Part shown: one piece after another, positions 24,123 to 33,356 of the stretch | How the letters are laid out: every line of letters begins with the position of its first letter | How positions within the stretch are numbered: position 1 is the stretch's first letter | Notes under the pieces: generated by a model | What the model was told of the DNA's origin: nothing | Database searches by the model: none | The model's input: the letters and a program-made list of their open reading frames with translations, nothing else | Source of the DNA: Paenibacillus sp. | GTDB lineage: Bacteria; Bacillota; Bacilli; Paenibacillales; Paenibacillaceae | NCBI GenBank assembly: GCA_023512345.1 | Contig: JAILZT010000016.1 | Span: 1-64,000 of the forward strand | DNA length: 64,000 bases | Reading direction: 5' to 3' | Position numbers and translations under genes: made by a program

Positions 24123-25310
24123 TTATATAGCGAATTTTCCTTTCCATAATATTGTAAGACCTAAGCCAATTATCAAGACAATTCCTGCAAAAAGGTAAGG
24201 ATAATGAATGTTAAAATCAAACAGAATACCACCCAATGCTGGACCAAAAAAATTCCCTAAGCTAGTATAAGTGGAGTTCATGCCTGCTACGAAACCCTGC
24301 TGTTTACCAGCAGTTTTAGATAAAAAAGTTATCAGTGCCGGTCGTAACAAATCAAACGCCAAAAAAATAAAACAAGTTACTATTAAAACTGCTATATAGC
24401 CAGTAATAACTGTGGATACGAAAGCTAAAACCGAACCGATGATTAAGCAAATCTGAATCATCCTTTTTTCCCCTAATTTTTCGACTAACTTCCCGAACAA
24501 TAAAACTTGAATGATTACAGCTACAATTGAACTAATGGTAATAATGCTTGCGATATCCTTGGGTGTGAAGCCGAATTTTTGATCAGAAAATAAGCTGAAT
24601 ACCGTTTCATAGGCAGATAATCCAAAAGCAAGTACAAAGACCATGATAAACGCAATTAAATAGAGTGGTTGAATTGATTTTTTTAAGTCTTTAATGAAGT
24701 TAGATTCCTTTGTATTAGATGAAAGGTGTTCTCGCTCTTCTTGCGATAATGGTTCTTTTAATATTAATGAGGAGGAAATAGCGGCCAAGAATGATGCAAA
24801 AGCAGCGAAGTAAAACGGCATCCGAATTCCATAATCGGCTATAAACCCTCCAATCCCAGGCCCAATAATAAAGCCGGTGCTAATAGCAGCTGAGACATAT
24901 CCCATCGCCTTTGGCCTATCCTCTACAGTAGTAATATCAGCCATGTACGCTGTTACAGCAGGCATTATAAAAGCAGCGCTTATTCCACCCAATATCCTCG
25001 ATAAATATAGTGTTGAAACATGAGTACCTAAACCAAAAATCAACTCTGATAAACTGAAGATGAGTAATCCGAGAACAATCATTTTTTTTCTTCCAAAACG
25101 ATCAACCCATCTACCGGCAAAAGGCGAAATAATTAACTGGGAAACGGCATAAACTGCAACTAGATAGCCCATGGTACTACCAGATAAATCCATAACCTCT
25201 TTAAAAGAAGGCATAACTGGAACAATTAAACCTATACCAAGAAACGCTGTGAAAAGGTTACTTAGTAGAATAAGTATTACCATTTTTTGATTTTTAATTG
25301 GTTTGTTCAT
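24123..25310 (-). CDS. MFS drug exporter (12 TM, NorA/Bmr-like)
   Basis: The 395-residue protein has twelve hydrophobic helices, MFS motif A between helices 2 and 3 (GRWVDRFGRKKMIVLG) and an export-type motif C in helix 5 (GFIIGPGIGGFIADYG). It belongs to the proton-driven drug:H+ antiporter 1 group. Substrates cannot be told from sequence. It is a single gene converging on the NmrA gene. Confidence 0.88.
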   Translation of the reverse strand: MNKPIKNQKMVILILLSNLFTAFLGIGLIVPVMPSFKEVMDLSGSTMGYLVAVYAVSQLIISPFAGRWVDRFGRKKMIVLGLLIFSLSELIFGLGTHVSTLYLSRILGGISAAFIMPAVTAYMADITTVEDRPKAMGYVSAAISTGFIIGPGIGGFIADYGIRMPFYFAAFASFLAAISSSLILKEPLSQEEREHLSSNTKESNFIKDLKKSIQPLYLIAFIMVFVLAFGLSAYETVFSLFSDQKFGFTPKDIASIITISSIVAVIIQVLLFGKLVEKLGEKRMIQICLIIGSVLAFVSTVITGYIAVLIVTCFIFLAFDLLRPALITFLSKTAGKQQGFVAGMNSTYTSLGNFFGPALGGILFDFNIHYPYLFAGIVLIIGLGLTILWKGKFAI

Positions 25311-25638
25311 CTGAAAACTCCTAATCGATATATATAAGAAAGAATCTCACAACAACGCATACCTAATATGAGTTACTTTCACTTTGTTATCATATATTCT
25401 TTTTATATATAGCATATAAGTTTTTAGCCTATTTTTGCATACATTAAATCAAGTGTTTCGGTCATTTTAATTGATATTTGAAGAAATATAACCAAGATGT
25501 TCATCTTCGATACCACCCCGCTTCCATGACTCTCGCTTATCAACTCAGCAAAGTCTTTATGGAAATCACGAATACTGCGACGTATGTTTTCGTCGTCTGC
25601 AGTATTCTCCTTGACGAACTCTTTTATCTAACGCACAC
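25311..25638. other. intergenic region with a coding-like scrap
   Basis: On the minus strand about 25490-25625 reads KEFVKENTADDENIRRSIRD, then FHKDFAELISESHGSG. It is soluble, helical and protein-like, but without a start codon or family. Probably the end of a lost gene. Confidence 0.35.
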
Positions 25639-25665
25639 TAAAAACCGCCCCAAGGGACGGTTTCT
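25639..25665 (-). terminator. terminator of the alpha/beta hydrolase gene
   Basis: On the minus strand AAACCGTCCC / GGGGCGGTTTTT form an 8-9-bp stem followed by TTTTTAG. Confidence 0.75.
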
Positions 25666-25717
25666 CATATCACTTATTGGATTCTGCATTATAGTAGATG
25701 AACCTTTTTCCGTAAAC

Positions 25718-26704
25718 TTACTTTGCTTCCTTCATAAATGCTCTAACGTTTTCAGCGATTTCTTTGAATTTGGTATGGTGTAAATAATGTGATCCATCCA
25801 TGATAATTACTTTTCCATGTACTGAGTCTTTAATCTGCCCTTCATGAAAAGGTATCCATCCTTTTATCTCTTCATTATTCGCTTGTACAAAAAGAAGAAG
25901 TGGTAGGTCTTTAGGGAATGTTAAATTATGAGCCCCTTTAAAATTAGAAGAAATATGATCCATCTCATTCAAGATAGTGTCATTATTCATATTTATATTT
26001 GAAATTAGTTTCATTTGCTCTACCGTTTTATCATCAAATGATAATGCAGCATAGGGGTCAGTACCTAGTTTTAGCATCAATCTTAAGAGACCTGATTTTT
26101 TAAGAAACTCTAACTTTTTTGATGGGAATTTGACATCCATACCTGGTTGAGTTGGGACACTGCTGTCAATTCCGACAAAAGCAGTCACCTCGTTTGGATA
26201 TGTATTCACAAAATCAATTCCGTATATGCCTGCAATGGAGTGGCCCATGAGTATGTATCTGTTAATATTAAGCCTCTGTAGAGCTTCGTGAACTTCACCT
26301 ACGATATTCTGCGTGGATCGCTCCTTATCAGTTCCATCACTTAATCCATAACCGAAAGGCTCAACCGCGACAACTTTGTAAAATAGAGATAGTTCATCGA
26401 TAAGCAGCTTAAAATCAAGCGCTGGTGCAGCTGTTCCAAAACCAGGCAGCAGCACGATCGTTTCCTCACCTTCGCCTTGAATTAACACATTCATATTTTT
26501 CCCGTCTACAGATACATGCTGTCCATAGGACTCTATTCTTTTTTGTTCCGAATTACTACTGATAATATTCACTGAATAAACAATAGCTAGAAAAAGCAGG
26601 ATTGCTATTACGATTGCTCCAATGATTTTAAGTAGAATGCTTCGTACTTTCTTTGATTTCGTTCCATTCCTCGTTTTTATTTCCTCTGTTTGTGTCACTC
26701 TCAT
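25718..26704 (-). CDS. membrane-anchored alpha/beta hydrolase
   Basis: The 328-residue protein has one N-terminal transmembrane helix (about 24-48). An alpha/beta-hydrolase fold follows: LLPGFGTAAPALDF as oxyanion region, nucleophile elbow GHSIAG, and late DGSHYLHH with the likely catalytic His. The catalytic domain should sit outside the membrane. Substrates may be esters or epoxides; nothing in the neighbourhood decides. About 80 bases separate it from the upstream MFS gene on the same strand, so co-transcription is possible. Confidence 0.85.
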   Translation of the reverse strand: MRVTQTEEIKTRNGTKSKKVRSILLKIIGAIVIAILLFLAIVYSVNIISSNSEQKRIESYGQHVSVDGKNMNVLIQGEGEETIVLLPGFGTAAPALDFKLLIDELSLFYKVVAVEPFGYGLSDGTDKERSTQNIVGEVHEALQRLNINRYILMGHSIAGIYGIDFVNTYPNEVTAFVGIDSSVPTQPGMDVKFPSKKLEFLKKSGLLRLMLKLGTDPYAALSFDDKTVEQMKLISNINMNNDTILNEMDHISSNFKGAHNLTFPKDLPLLLFVQANNEEIKGWIPFHEGQIKDSVHGKVIIMDGSHYLHHTKFKEIAENVRAFMKEAK

Positions 26705-26786
26705 CTCTCCTGTCCTGATCTGTTTCTTCAGCTAACCTTAACGGTGCGACTACAGGCAAAAAAATGCCTATCTTAAGGTTCTTTCT

Positions 26787-28088
26787 TTATCCTTGATTTT
26801 TAAAGTTACTTCCTCTGTTGTACGGCCAAAACATGATTGGAATTACTAATAAAGAAAGGATACTACCAGTAAAAGAGAGATCAGCATAGCTCGAATATGC
26901 AACCACCATACCTGATAATGCTCCTCCGGAGGCACCTGCCAATGCTACTAGAACATCTACTGATCCTTGTACTTTGGCTCTGTTCGTAGGCGTTGTTGAG
27001 TCTACAATCAAAGCAGTTCCACTAATTAAGCCGAAATTCCATCCCAAACCCAGAAGCGAAAGAGCGACTATTAACATAACCATTGAGTCGGCAGGTGCAA
27101 GTGCAGCTACAACTCCCGAAGTAAGTAATGTTACACCTGAAGCAATAGCCATTATCTTACGTCCGATTTTATCAACCAATATACCAGTAATTAAAGACGG
27201 GAGATACATTGAACCAATATGAAATCCTATTACTAAGCCAACATCACTTAGCCCATGTCCATGATGCTTCATATGTACTGGTGTCATTGTCATAATCGCA
27301 ACCATAACAATCTGAGTTAAAATCATGACCGAAGCCCCAAGAATTACACCTCTTTGCTCTAATGGCTGTTCCAATTGATTATCAGTATATTGTCTGGCAC
27401 CAACTGAACGAACGGCGAGAGCATTCGCGATCAGAAGCGGATCAGGACGAAGGAATATGAGTAGTATAATACCAGCTAATATATATGCCACTGCTGCTAA
27501 AATAAATGGTCCGCCTAGACTGGGAATACCCATTGAAACTGCAAACTCTCCTGTTACGTTAACAAGATTGGGTCCGGCCACTGCTCCAATTGTTGTGAAT
27601 ACCATCGCCATACTTGCCGCTGTTGCTCTCTGTTTTGAGTTTGCTAAATCTGTACCGGCATATCGGGCCTGCAAATTAGTTGCACCTCCTGCACCGTAAA
27701 CAAGAAGGGCGGGAAGGAGCAACAAAATACTATTTAGAACGGCAGCTATTATAACACCAATTGCTCCTATACCACCTGTAATAAATCCTAATCCCAATCC
27801 AAATCTTCTACCATGTTTCTGAGATATTCTTCCGACCAAAAAAGCTGCAACTGCTGAACCAAGCGTAAATAAAGCTGTTGGAACGCCAGTGAAGTCATCA
27901 GTGCCAAGCATATCCTGAGCCAGTAAAGCTCCCACAGTTACTCCAGCTGCAAGTCCTGCACCTCCAAATATCTGAGAAAATATAACAGTAACTAGTGTGC
28001 GACGATACAGTTTCCGCTGTTTATCAGGTGATTCAATGTAACTATTTATTATTTCTTCTTGTTTAATTGAGGATTTCGACATATACAT
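26787..28088 (-). CDS. MFS transporter
   Basis: 433 residues and twelve helices, with MFS motif A (VGRISQKHGRRFGLGLG) and its second-half repeat (DKIGRKIMAIASG). Start at ATG 28088 with GGAAGGA 8 bases upstream. This type often exports drugs beside TetR regulators. Here fragments of an SDR and a TetR gene lie immediately upstream (28187-28524), probably the decayed former regulator. Confidence 0.88.
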   Translation of the reverse strand: MYMSKSSIKQEEIINSYIESPDKQRKLYRRTLVTVIFSQIFGGAGLAAGVTVGALLAQDMLGTDDFTGVPTALFTLGSAVAAFLVGRISQKHGRRFGLGLGFITGGIGAIGVIIAAVLNSILLLLPALLVYGAGGATNLQARYAGTDLANSKQRATAASMAMVFTTIGAVAGPNLVNVTGEFAVSMGIPSLGGPFILAAVAYILAGIILLIFLRPDPLLIANALAVRSVGARQYTDNQLEQPLEQRGVILGASVMILTQIVMVAIMTMTPVHMKHHGHGLSDVGLVIGFHIGSMYLPSLITGILVDKIGRKIMAIASGVTLLTSGVVAALAPADSMVMLIVALSLLGLGWNFGLISGTALIVDSTTPTNRAKVQGSVDVLVALAGASGGALSGMVVAYSSYADLSFTGSILSLLVIPIMFWPYNRGSNFKNQG

Positions 28089-28150
28089 TCAAAACATCCT
28101 TCCACAGCATTGACGATCGTCACTCATAGTTTATTTCATTTATTATACAT

Positions 28151-28179
28151 AAAAAAACCGCTGTACTATACAGCGGTTT
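28151..28179. terminator. hairpin terminator
   Basis: AAACCGCTGTA pairs with TACAGCGGTTT, 11 bp, preceded by an A run. It most likely ended the decayed minus-strand SDR gene. Confidence 0.75.
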
Positions 28180-28186
28180 ACTGTCA

Positions 28187-28290
28187 TTATTTCAATAAAA
28201 TTTGTAAAGCTTCTCTAACTGAAGTTGGTTTTCGACCTAAAAGCATTTCTAAATCAGAATGTGGTACTTCTAACCCGCCTTCGTGAATTC
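28187..28290 (-). pseudogene. C-terminal fragment of an NmrA-like/SDR reductase
   Basis: The frame HEGGLEVPHSDLEMLLGRKP, then TSVREALQILLK and stop, is the typical tail (…LLGRKPTSVREAL) of NAD(P)H-binding azoreductase/NmrA-type proteins. Only about 32 codons survive, fused to the TetR fragment on the other strand. Confidence 0.65.
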
Positions 28291-28524
28291 CTTTTCGAAT
28301 TGATTTTTAAAAAGGAGCTTCGAACTTTTTTCTCAAATTTGGCACAAAAGCAATGGCTTAACCAAAACAAAAATGAGATAGAGGCTATAGCGGTAATGTT
28401 AAGCTGGACGCTTTATGGAACTGCGATGCATTGGATGGAAAATCTAACGAAAAGACCTGATGTAAAGCAAATCATTAATTTTATTAAGAACGGTATCAAT
28501 AAGGAAGGAGCTCTATTAGTTTGA
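28283..28524 (+). pseudogene. C-terminal fragment of a TetR-family regulator
   Basis: The frame contains KQWLNQNKNEIEAIAVMLSW, then TLYGTAMHWMENLTKRP and FIKNGIN, the ligand-domain end of TetR regulators. The helix-turn-helix half is missing. Together with the SDR tail it marks a deletion between two once-divergent genes. Confidence 0.65.
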
Positions 28525-28580
28525 ACATGAAATATGCTTACTTCGGAATAAACAATATAACTGTCTCATTTTCTTTCAAA

Positions 28581-28624
28581 GAAAAAACGGGAAGCGCAGG
28601 ACACATGTCCACGCTTCCCGTTTA
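28581..28624. terminator. strong bidirectional terminator
   Basis: AAACGGGAAGCG and CGCTTCCCGTTT pair over 12 bp with a loop that itself contains GGACACATGTCC. Confidence 0.8.
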
Positions 28625-28707
28625 ATTAGATTGTAATCGATCAGTTTTTTTGGTAGCCAAATTTTAACTAGTGTAATTAGATCAAGCCAACCTTTATAGA
28701 TTGGTCC

Positions 28708-29910
28708 TCACTTTCCAACCTCCGGGTTGTTTAACCTCTTCGTTTTCAAGTCAGATCGGGAAATGGCAATTCTGCTGGAAACCTCGATGTTAGCTTTTGT
28801 GAAATGACCGTTCCAATCTTTCTTGGTAGTCTTAAATTGAGAGTTGTGATGCCGGTTCATATACTCACCGAATCCAAAAATATCTAGACCAAACTCTTTT
28901 TGAACACGGCTAATTGTGGCTTTAACCTGTTCGTTCAGGTAAATAGACTCCATATGCTCAAGTTCTCGATACCCGGCCGCAGTATCAAGTGGCAAATCCG
29001 TATCAATGCTGCTCACATGGCCTTTTCCTACAAGGTTTAACTTTACGTTCGGGCGTCCGTCTTTTAGTGTTACATCCATAGTTGTATGTATCGGGTGCAT
29101 CCGAATCGTCGCGATACCTTGGTTAGCATTAATAGGAACTGCAAAAGTTGTTCCTGTGATCTTGTCTCTAATCAGGTTTAACAATCTTGTATCTGACACC
29201 GAAATAAAACCAATGAGCTTGTCTTCCTTGAACACGGCGGAACCTACACATTTGACGATTGTCTTCGGCAAAGATGACATTTTACTATCCTCACTTTTCT
29301 TGACATCGCCCTGCACGGAAATTGCAGCTAGAACAGGTTCTCTCCCTTCATTCAAGATTGCATCTGTATAGTTGTACAATGTACTTTTCAGAGTACCGCC
29401 CCAAGTACGATAAAAGTTATAGATCTGCATTCTAAGTTTCCAACTCGCATACTGTCCACTGGGATACATGATCTTTAGTACATCCGATGCAGGTGAATCC
29501 TTGGCGATCAGTAACAACACGTCCTCGCGTACAAAGCGGGATCGCTGAAGGACATCAATAATCTGATTCAATCCTTTTCGCGCAATGCTTTCATCCACGA
29601 CAACCATATGGACATGAGAGAATATGATTCTCCGTTCAATCATCTCGTTCATGCGGGAAGAAGCTTCACTGATTGATTTTCCCTCCATGGTATATAAAAG
29701 GGTTGCAGGCCCTCCACTGCCAGTTTGCACTCGTTGCGCCTCAGCAGGATTCAACACCTCCATGGTGAGCTTTAACATTCCGTTCTTCCCGGCCTCAATA
29801 GCCATTCCGGTCAACATTGAGGACTGGTTCAGTTCAACCCAGTCCCAGCAGCCGCTTTGAAGCAGACACACGAAAGTCGCCATTATCAGAAACAAACCTC
29901 TACGCAGCAT
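28708..29910 (-). CDS. spore germination receptor C subunit (Ger(x)C lipoprotein)
   Basis: 400 residues with a lipoprotein signal (LLQSGCWDWVELN, lipid-modified Cys about 22). The body shows Ger(x)C features: SMLTGMAIEAG, ISEASSRMNEMIERRIIFSH, and the C-terminal domain IYLNEQVKATISRVQKEFGLDIFGFGE. It sits on the outer face of the spore inner membrane as the third receptor subunit. Its start overlaps the A-subunit stop by 11 bases, so the genes are coupled. A GerKC/GerBC-like member; the germinant is unknown. Confidence 0.92.
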   Translation of the reverse strand: MLRRGLFLIMATFVCLLQSGCWDWVELNQSSMLTGMAIEAGKNGMLKLTMEVLNPAEAQRVQTGSGGPATLLYTMEGKSISEASSRMNEMIERRIIFSHVHMVVVDESIARKGLNQIIDVLQRSRFVREDVLLLIAKDSPASDVLKIMYPSGQYASWKLRMQIYNFYRTWGGTLKSTLYNYTDAILNEGREPVLAAISVQGDVKKSEDSKMSSLPKTIVKCVGSAVFKEDKLIGFISVSDTRLLNLIRDKITGTTFAVPINANQGIATIRMHPIHTTMDVTLKDGRPNVKLNLVGKGHVSSIDTDLPLDTAAGYRELEHMESIYLNEQVKATISRVQKEFGLDIFGFGEYMNRHHNSQFKTTKKDWNGHFTKANIEVSSRIAISRSDLKTKRLNNPEVGK

Positions 29911-31312
29911 TTCGCGCCCCCTTTTTCGCGCGCTTTGACAGACTGGATGTTAGATAGGGGATCCCGAGCGGTTCGATACGTGCCAAGTGAATCAATAGAA
30001 ACGCACACGCTAGGATGACGCCATACAAACCTAGGATGGAACCGAGTATAATAAGCCCGTAGCGGAATAAACGAATTCTTGCACCAAAACTGTAGATCGG
30101 GGATACAAAACCTGAAATAACCGTTAACGAAACGGCGATTAAGCTGACATTTGATACGAAGCCTGCCAAAACAGCTGCCTGTCCGAGCACGAGTGCGCCT
30201 GCAATCGAGATGGATTGTCCGATAATACGCGGCATTCGGGTACCTGCTTCCCTTAGGATTTCAAATGTGATCTCTAGCACCAATACCTCAAAGACAACCG
30301 GGAATGGAATACCTTGCCGCTGGGCAGCAATGCTCGTGAGCAGCATGGTCGGAATCAGCTCTTGATGATAACTAGTGATTGAGATATAGAGTGCTGGCAT
30401 GCATAGTGAGATCAGTAAGGACAAATATCTCAGGTACCTGATAAATACACCAAAGGAGAACCATTGGTAGATATCCTCAGGTGATCTGAAGTAATCATTG
30501 AATAGCGAGGGAACCATCAGCACGAACGGGCTGCCGTTTACGATAATGGCGACACGCTTATCCATCAAACCATTGCAAATATTATCTGGCCGTTCGCTAG
30601 CATAAACTGTGGGAAACAACGAAAGCTCTTTGGACTGAAACAGGGAATCAAGGCTGCTGGAAGCAAATAGACTATCCAATTTGCTGTGCTGTATTTTATC
30701 GCGGATTTGATTCAAAACGTCTTTCTCAACCAAATCATCTACATAGGAGAGGTAAATGGCCGTCTTTGTTATCTCGCCAAGCTCATATTTCTCGAAGCGC
30801 AGGTTTGGGTTCTGAATCTTCCTCCGAATTAAACTGATATTGGTCTCAGCTGATTCCGTAAATCCATCCTTAGGTCCTATTGCTACACTCTGCGTAGTCG
30901 GTTCAGTGACGGCGCGCGTTTCGAGTTCCTTGACATCAATCATTAAAACTTCTGTCATACCGGAGATATACAAAGCGGCATAACCTTTCAACATTAAGTC
31001 CGTGAAATGCCCAAGGTCATTTGATGTCTCCGTAGTTAAAACCCCCAGATACTGCTCTCGAATTCGATCAAGCAAGTGATCCTTGCGCGGTTTATCCAAG
31101 GGGCTGCCTGCAAGGCTGAGTGGTTTAATAACATTATCCATAAGGTAAGTAGTATTAGTCATTGAGGTCAAATAGCTAAATACCCCTTCCTCCCCAAAAA
31201 TTCTAATCGTTACGGATGCCAAATCAGAAGTCGATCCCAAACTCCGCTTGATTTCTTCTTTTACGGACTCCATGTTTATGTCTGTACTTGGCTTTTTTTC
31301 ATCCGTAGTCAT
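29900..31312 (-). CDS. spore germination receptor A subunit (GerA family)
   Basis: The 470-residue protein has a soluble N-terminal part (about 1-275, with MTEVLMIDVKELETRAVTEP and ETNISLIRRKI typical of GerA-type A subunits). A membrane part with about five helices follows (KRVAIIVNGSPFVLMVPSLF, SYHQELIPTMLLTSIAAQRQ, VLVLEITFEILREAGTRMP). It should form the oligomeric germinant-gated channel with the B subunit. Start ATG overlaps the stop of the B gene by 4 bases. Confidence 0.93.
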   Translation of the reverse strand: MTTDEKKPSTDINMESVKEEIKRSLGSTSDLASVTIRIFGEEGVFSYLTSMTNTTYLMDNVIKPLSLAGSPLDKPRKDHLLDRIREQYLGVLTTETSNDLGHFTDLMLKGYAALYISGMTEVLMIDVKELETRAVTEPTTQSVAIGPKDGFTESAETNISLIRRKIQNPNLRFEKYELGEITKTAIYLSYVDDLVEKDVLNQIRDKIQHSKLDSLFASSSLDSLFQSKELSLFPTVYASERPDNICNGLMDKRVAIIVNGSPFVLMVPSLFNDYFRSPEDIYQWFSFGVFIRYLRYLSLLISLCMPALYISITSYHQELIPTMLLTSIAAQRQGIPFPVVFEVLVLEITFEILREAGTRMPRIIGQSISIAGALVLGQAAVLAGFVSNVSLIAVSLTVISGFVSPIYSFGARIRLFRYGLIILGSILGLYGVILACAFLLIHLARIEPLGIPYLTSSLSKRAKKGARNAA

Positions 31313-32403
31313 AGTTCTTCTCCTTTCAGATTACGAATCCAGACAAGAAGCAGAGTGGCAACCGGAATCGCCAGCTGCATCGGTATATGTAGCCAGAAGA
31401 TGACATGATTTAAACCTTCCTCTATATGTTCGCCATAATTGTTCGAAACCAAGATGGAATATCCGCCAATAAGGATCGCACATGGCAGCGTGAACTTTTT
31501 ATAGCTTCTCTTGAATACAAACGCAGCTCCCTTCGTGCCAGCGTATAGGAAGATCGAGCATTTTAAAAGAACACTAAAGAAGATTATGAACGCCACCAGC
31601 GCATCCATACGGGTAATAAAGTCGGCAATATTGATTTGCCTTGCTGCATCCAATAATGCAAATACCGAGAACTCCATGTTCTCCTTCCCAAGGGTACAGA
31701 TCTGCAGGAGACTAGAGAAGGTTAGTACGATGCCACTGCAAATCATCGAGGTTAATCCCAATGCCCGAAATTTGCTTGGGCTCTCAAGTCCATTCACAAA
31801 TACGAGAAACACAATTATTTCTCCGTACGGGAACCATATTGTGCTTTTCCATGTAGCATTGATAACAGGTGAAATCCCTTTGGAAAGTAGCGGGAGGATT
31901 CGTTCCGTATCCAATGATCCACTGAAACCGAGAAGTAAGGCTAGTAGGAGAAAGAAAAAAATAACCATACCCGAAATCGGGATGGCTATACGGCCGATCG
32001 TTGACAGTCCACCGGATGAAGCATAAGCAATGACCAGACTAAACAGGAGAATGAGCAGTTCCTCGGGTGTATTCGCAAGAAGCGTTGTCTTGATCAACTC
32101 AATCATATCGCGTATGTTCCTGGAGGCAATATATAAAAAATAAACGGTATACCCCAAAACAAGAATTGATCCCAGAAATCGGCCCCATGTCTTATCAAGA
32201 AGCGAATACAGGTTAGTGCTCTTACCAGCCACTAACAAATGCGTATATAACATGAATAAAGCGCAGGAAGGAACAAGTGTGATAAGATCAACAATCCAAG
32301 TGTCCTCCACCAATCGGGGAGTTCCGAATATGATCGAGGTACCCAGCAGAAAGACGAACATCATTGTAAATGTGTGAAAGGGTTGAAGGCGGGTAGTCTT
32401 CAT
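31309..32403 (-). CDS. spore germination receptor B subunit (endospore amino-acid permease family)
   Basis: The 364-residue protein has ten hydrophobic helices of the GerB/ArcD/ProY amino-acid permease type (FHTFTMMFVFLLGTSIIFG; IVLTFSSLLQICTLGKENME). It is the presumed germinant-binding subunit in the spore inner membrane. It lies 6 bases after the small D-type gene and overlaps the A gene. Confidence 0.92.
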   Translation of the reverse strand: MKTTRLQPFHTFTMMFVFLLGTSIIFGTPRLVEDTWIVDLITLVPSCALFMLYTHLLVAGKSTNLYSLLDKTWGRFLGSILVLGYTVYFLYIASRNIRDMIELIKTTLLANTPEELLILLFSLVIAYASSGGLSTIGRIAIPISGMVIFFFLLLALLLGFSGSLDTERILPLLSKGISPVINATWKSTIWFPYGEIIVFLVFVNGLESPSKFRALGLTSMICSGIVLTFSSLLQICTLGKENMEFSVFALLDAARQINIADFITRMDALVAFIIFFSVLLKCSIFLYAGTKGAAFVFKRSYKKFTLPCAILIGGYSILVSNNYGEHIEEGLNHVIFWLHIPMQLAIPVATLLLVWIRNLKGEEL

Positions 32404-32409
32404 AATATC

Positions 32410-32664
32410 TTATCCCCTTATTCTCGACATCATAAGGTTTAATCGCTGTATGAAAGCAGTATTCTTCAAGTCGGACCATCCAGCCGTAAAGAGAGCAGCC
32501 CCGAGAAACCAAGCCGCCGAAGAATGTGAAGGCATGGAGAACAACTGAAACAGCGCTGATAAGAACGACAAATGGTACACCAGGGTGTCCAGCAATACCA
32601 GCAAGATTATACCCATGCAAGCTAAAATGAAAATACCTAGCGTAATCAACGATATCCCTCCCAT
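32410..32664 (-). CDS. small two-helix membrane protein, candidate germinant-receptor D subunit
   Basis: 84 residues with two hydrophobic helices (about 5-35 and 38-65) and a short basic tail (IQRLNLMMSRIRG). Small two-TM D subunits encoded beside gerA-type operons modulate germination in Bacillus species. Size, topology and first place in this operon, 6 bases before the B gene, fit that role. ATGGGAGGGATATC begins the gene, and a GAGAATGGGAGG site lies close. Role inferred from context. Confidence 0.75.
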   Translation of the reverse strand: MGGISLITLGIFILACMGIILLVLLDTLVYHLSFLSALFQLFSMPSHSSAAWFLGAALFTAGWSDLKNTAFIQRLNLMMSRIRG

Positions 32665-32769
32665 TCTCCTGAGTTACTGTTAATTTGGTCATTTGAATCC
32701 TTAATTATGTAACGGCTTGGTACCTTAGGCATATTATGTATTACTCAATACAGGAAGGTAGTGCAAATT

Positions 32770-33078
32770 ATGGGTTTACAAATGGGTCCACAGCAACGAG
32801 TCCTGTATCATGCAGACAATAATTATGTTCAAAGTCTGAAAACCATTAGACATCATTTACATGAAATCTGTAGACAACATGCAAATCAGTGGGTTCGAGT
32901 AGAAACATTAGATGGTCAAATCGTCACCGGAAGAATTATAGGCTGCGACCAGGGACTAATCCATTTGGCCACACGGAATTATGGAGGACAACGTGCTTTC
33001 TTTTCAAGTCCTTCCGATGAAGCGATTCTTACCCTTGTTCTATATGAATTACTGGTTATAACACTCCTGTATACTTAG
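32770..33078 (+). CDS. hypothetical small protein with an Sm-like beta segment
   Basis: About 102 residues from ATG 32770, which has AGGAAGG 10 bases upstream (the GTG at 32761 is too close to that site). Residues about 40-70 (QWVRVETLDGQIVTGRIIGC, DQGLIHLATRN) read like the strand pattern V-x-V-x-x-x-x-G-x-x-x-x-G-x-I of Sm/Hfq-type or SH3-like barrels. The C-terminus is hydrophobic. It lies next to sporulation genes and shares a terminator with the YjcZ-like gene, so a spore role is possible. Not assigned to a family. Confidence 0.65.
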   Translation: MGLQMGPQQRVLYHADNNYVQSLKTIRHHLHEICRQHANQWVRVETLDGQIVTGRIIGCDQGLIHLATRNYGGQRAFFSSPSDEAILTLVLYELLVITLLYT

Positions 33079-33084
33079 CAAACG

Positions 33085-33120
33085 AAAGAGAGCCTACAAC
33101 CGTGTAGGCTCTCTTTTTTT
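33085..33120. terminator. bidirectional terminator
   Basis: AAAGAGAGCCTACA pairs perfectly with TGTAGGCTCTCTTT, 14 bp with a 5-nt loop, followed by T residues. Confidence 0.9.
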
Positions 33121-33132
33121 CAACTGCTTCAA

Positions 33133-33231
33133 CTAAAATGTTTTCAGAATAATCACTAAAAGAATATAAAGCACCAGAATTGTAGTAGTTGAAGTGAAAA
33201 TGCCACCCACATTGTTTCCACATTCGCTCAT
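33133..33231 (-). CDS. YjcZ-like sporulation miniprotein
   Basis: The 32-residue peptide begins MSECGNNVGGIFTS and continues with a single hydrophobic helix (TTTILVLYILLVIILKTF), as in the YjcZ/small spore-membrane family. AAAGGAGGTAAAGCAA precedes ATG 33231, an ideal ribosome site that decides this start over longer in-frame alternatives. Probably a mother-cell or forespore membrane peptide. Confidence 0.8.
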   Translation of the reverse strand: MSECGNNVGGIFTSTTTILVLYILLVIILKTF

Positions 33232-33356
33232 TTGCTTTACCTCCTTTGAAATCAATATCTTACTGACCCATGATATGCACTTCCCCCTATCTCTGAATGG
33301 ACTCTTGACCAAGAGCAATTATTTATCCCAGCAACTCAGCGGCTGATTAATAAACG

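Noticed and set aside
25478..25783. Plus-strand 101-codon frame
   Set aside because: It runs antisense through the hydrolase gene end and its terminator, without a ribosome site.
32288..32692. Minus-strand 134-codon frame overlapping the small germination gene
   Set aside because: It is out of frame with, and contains, the D-type gene and the end region of the B gene; composition is irregular.
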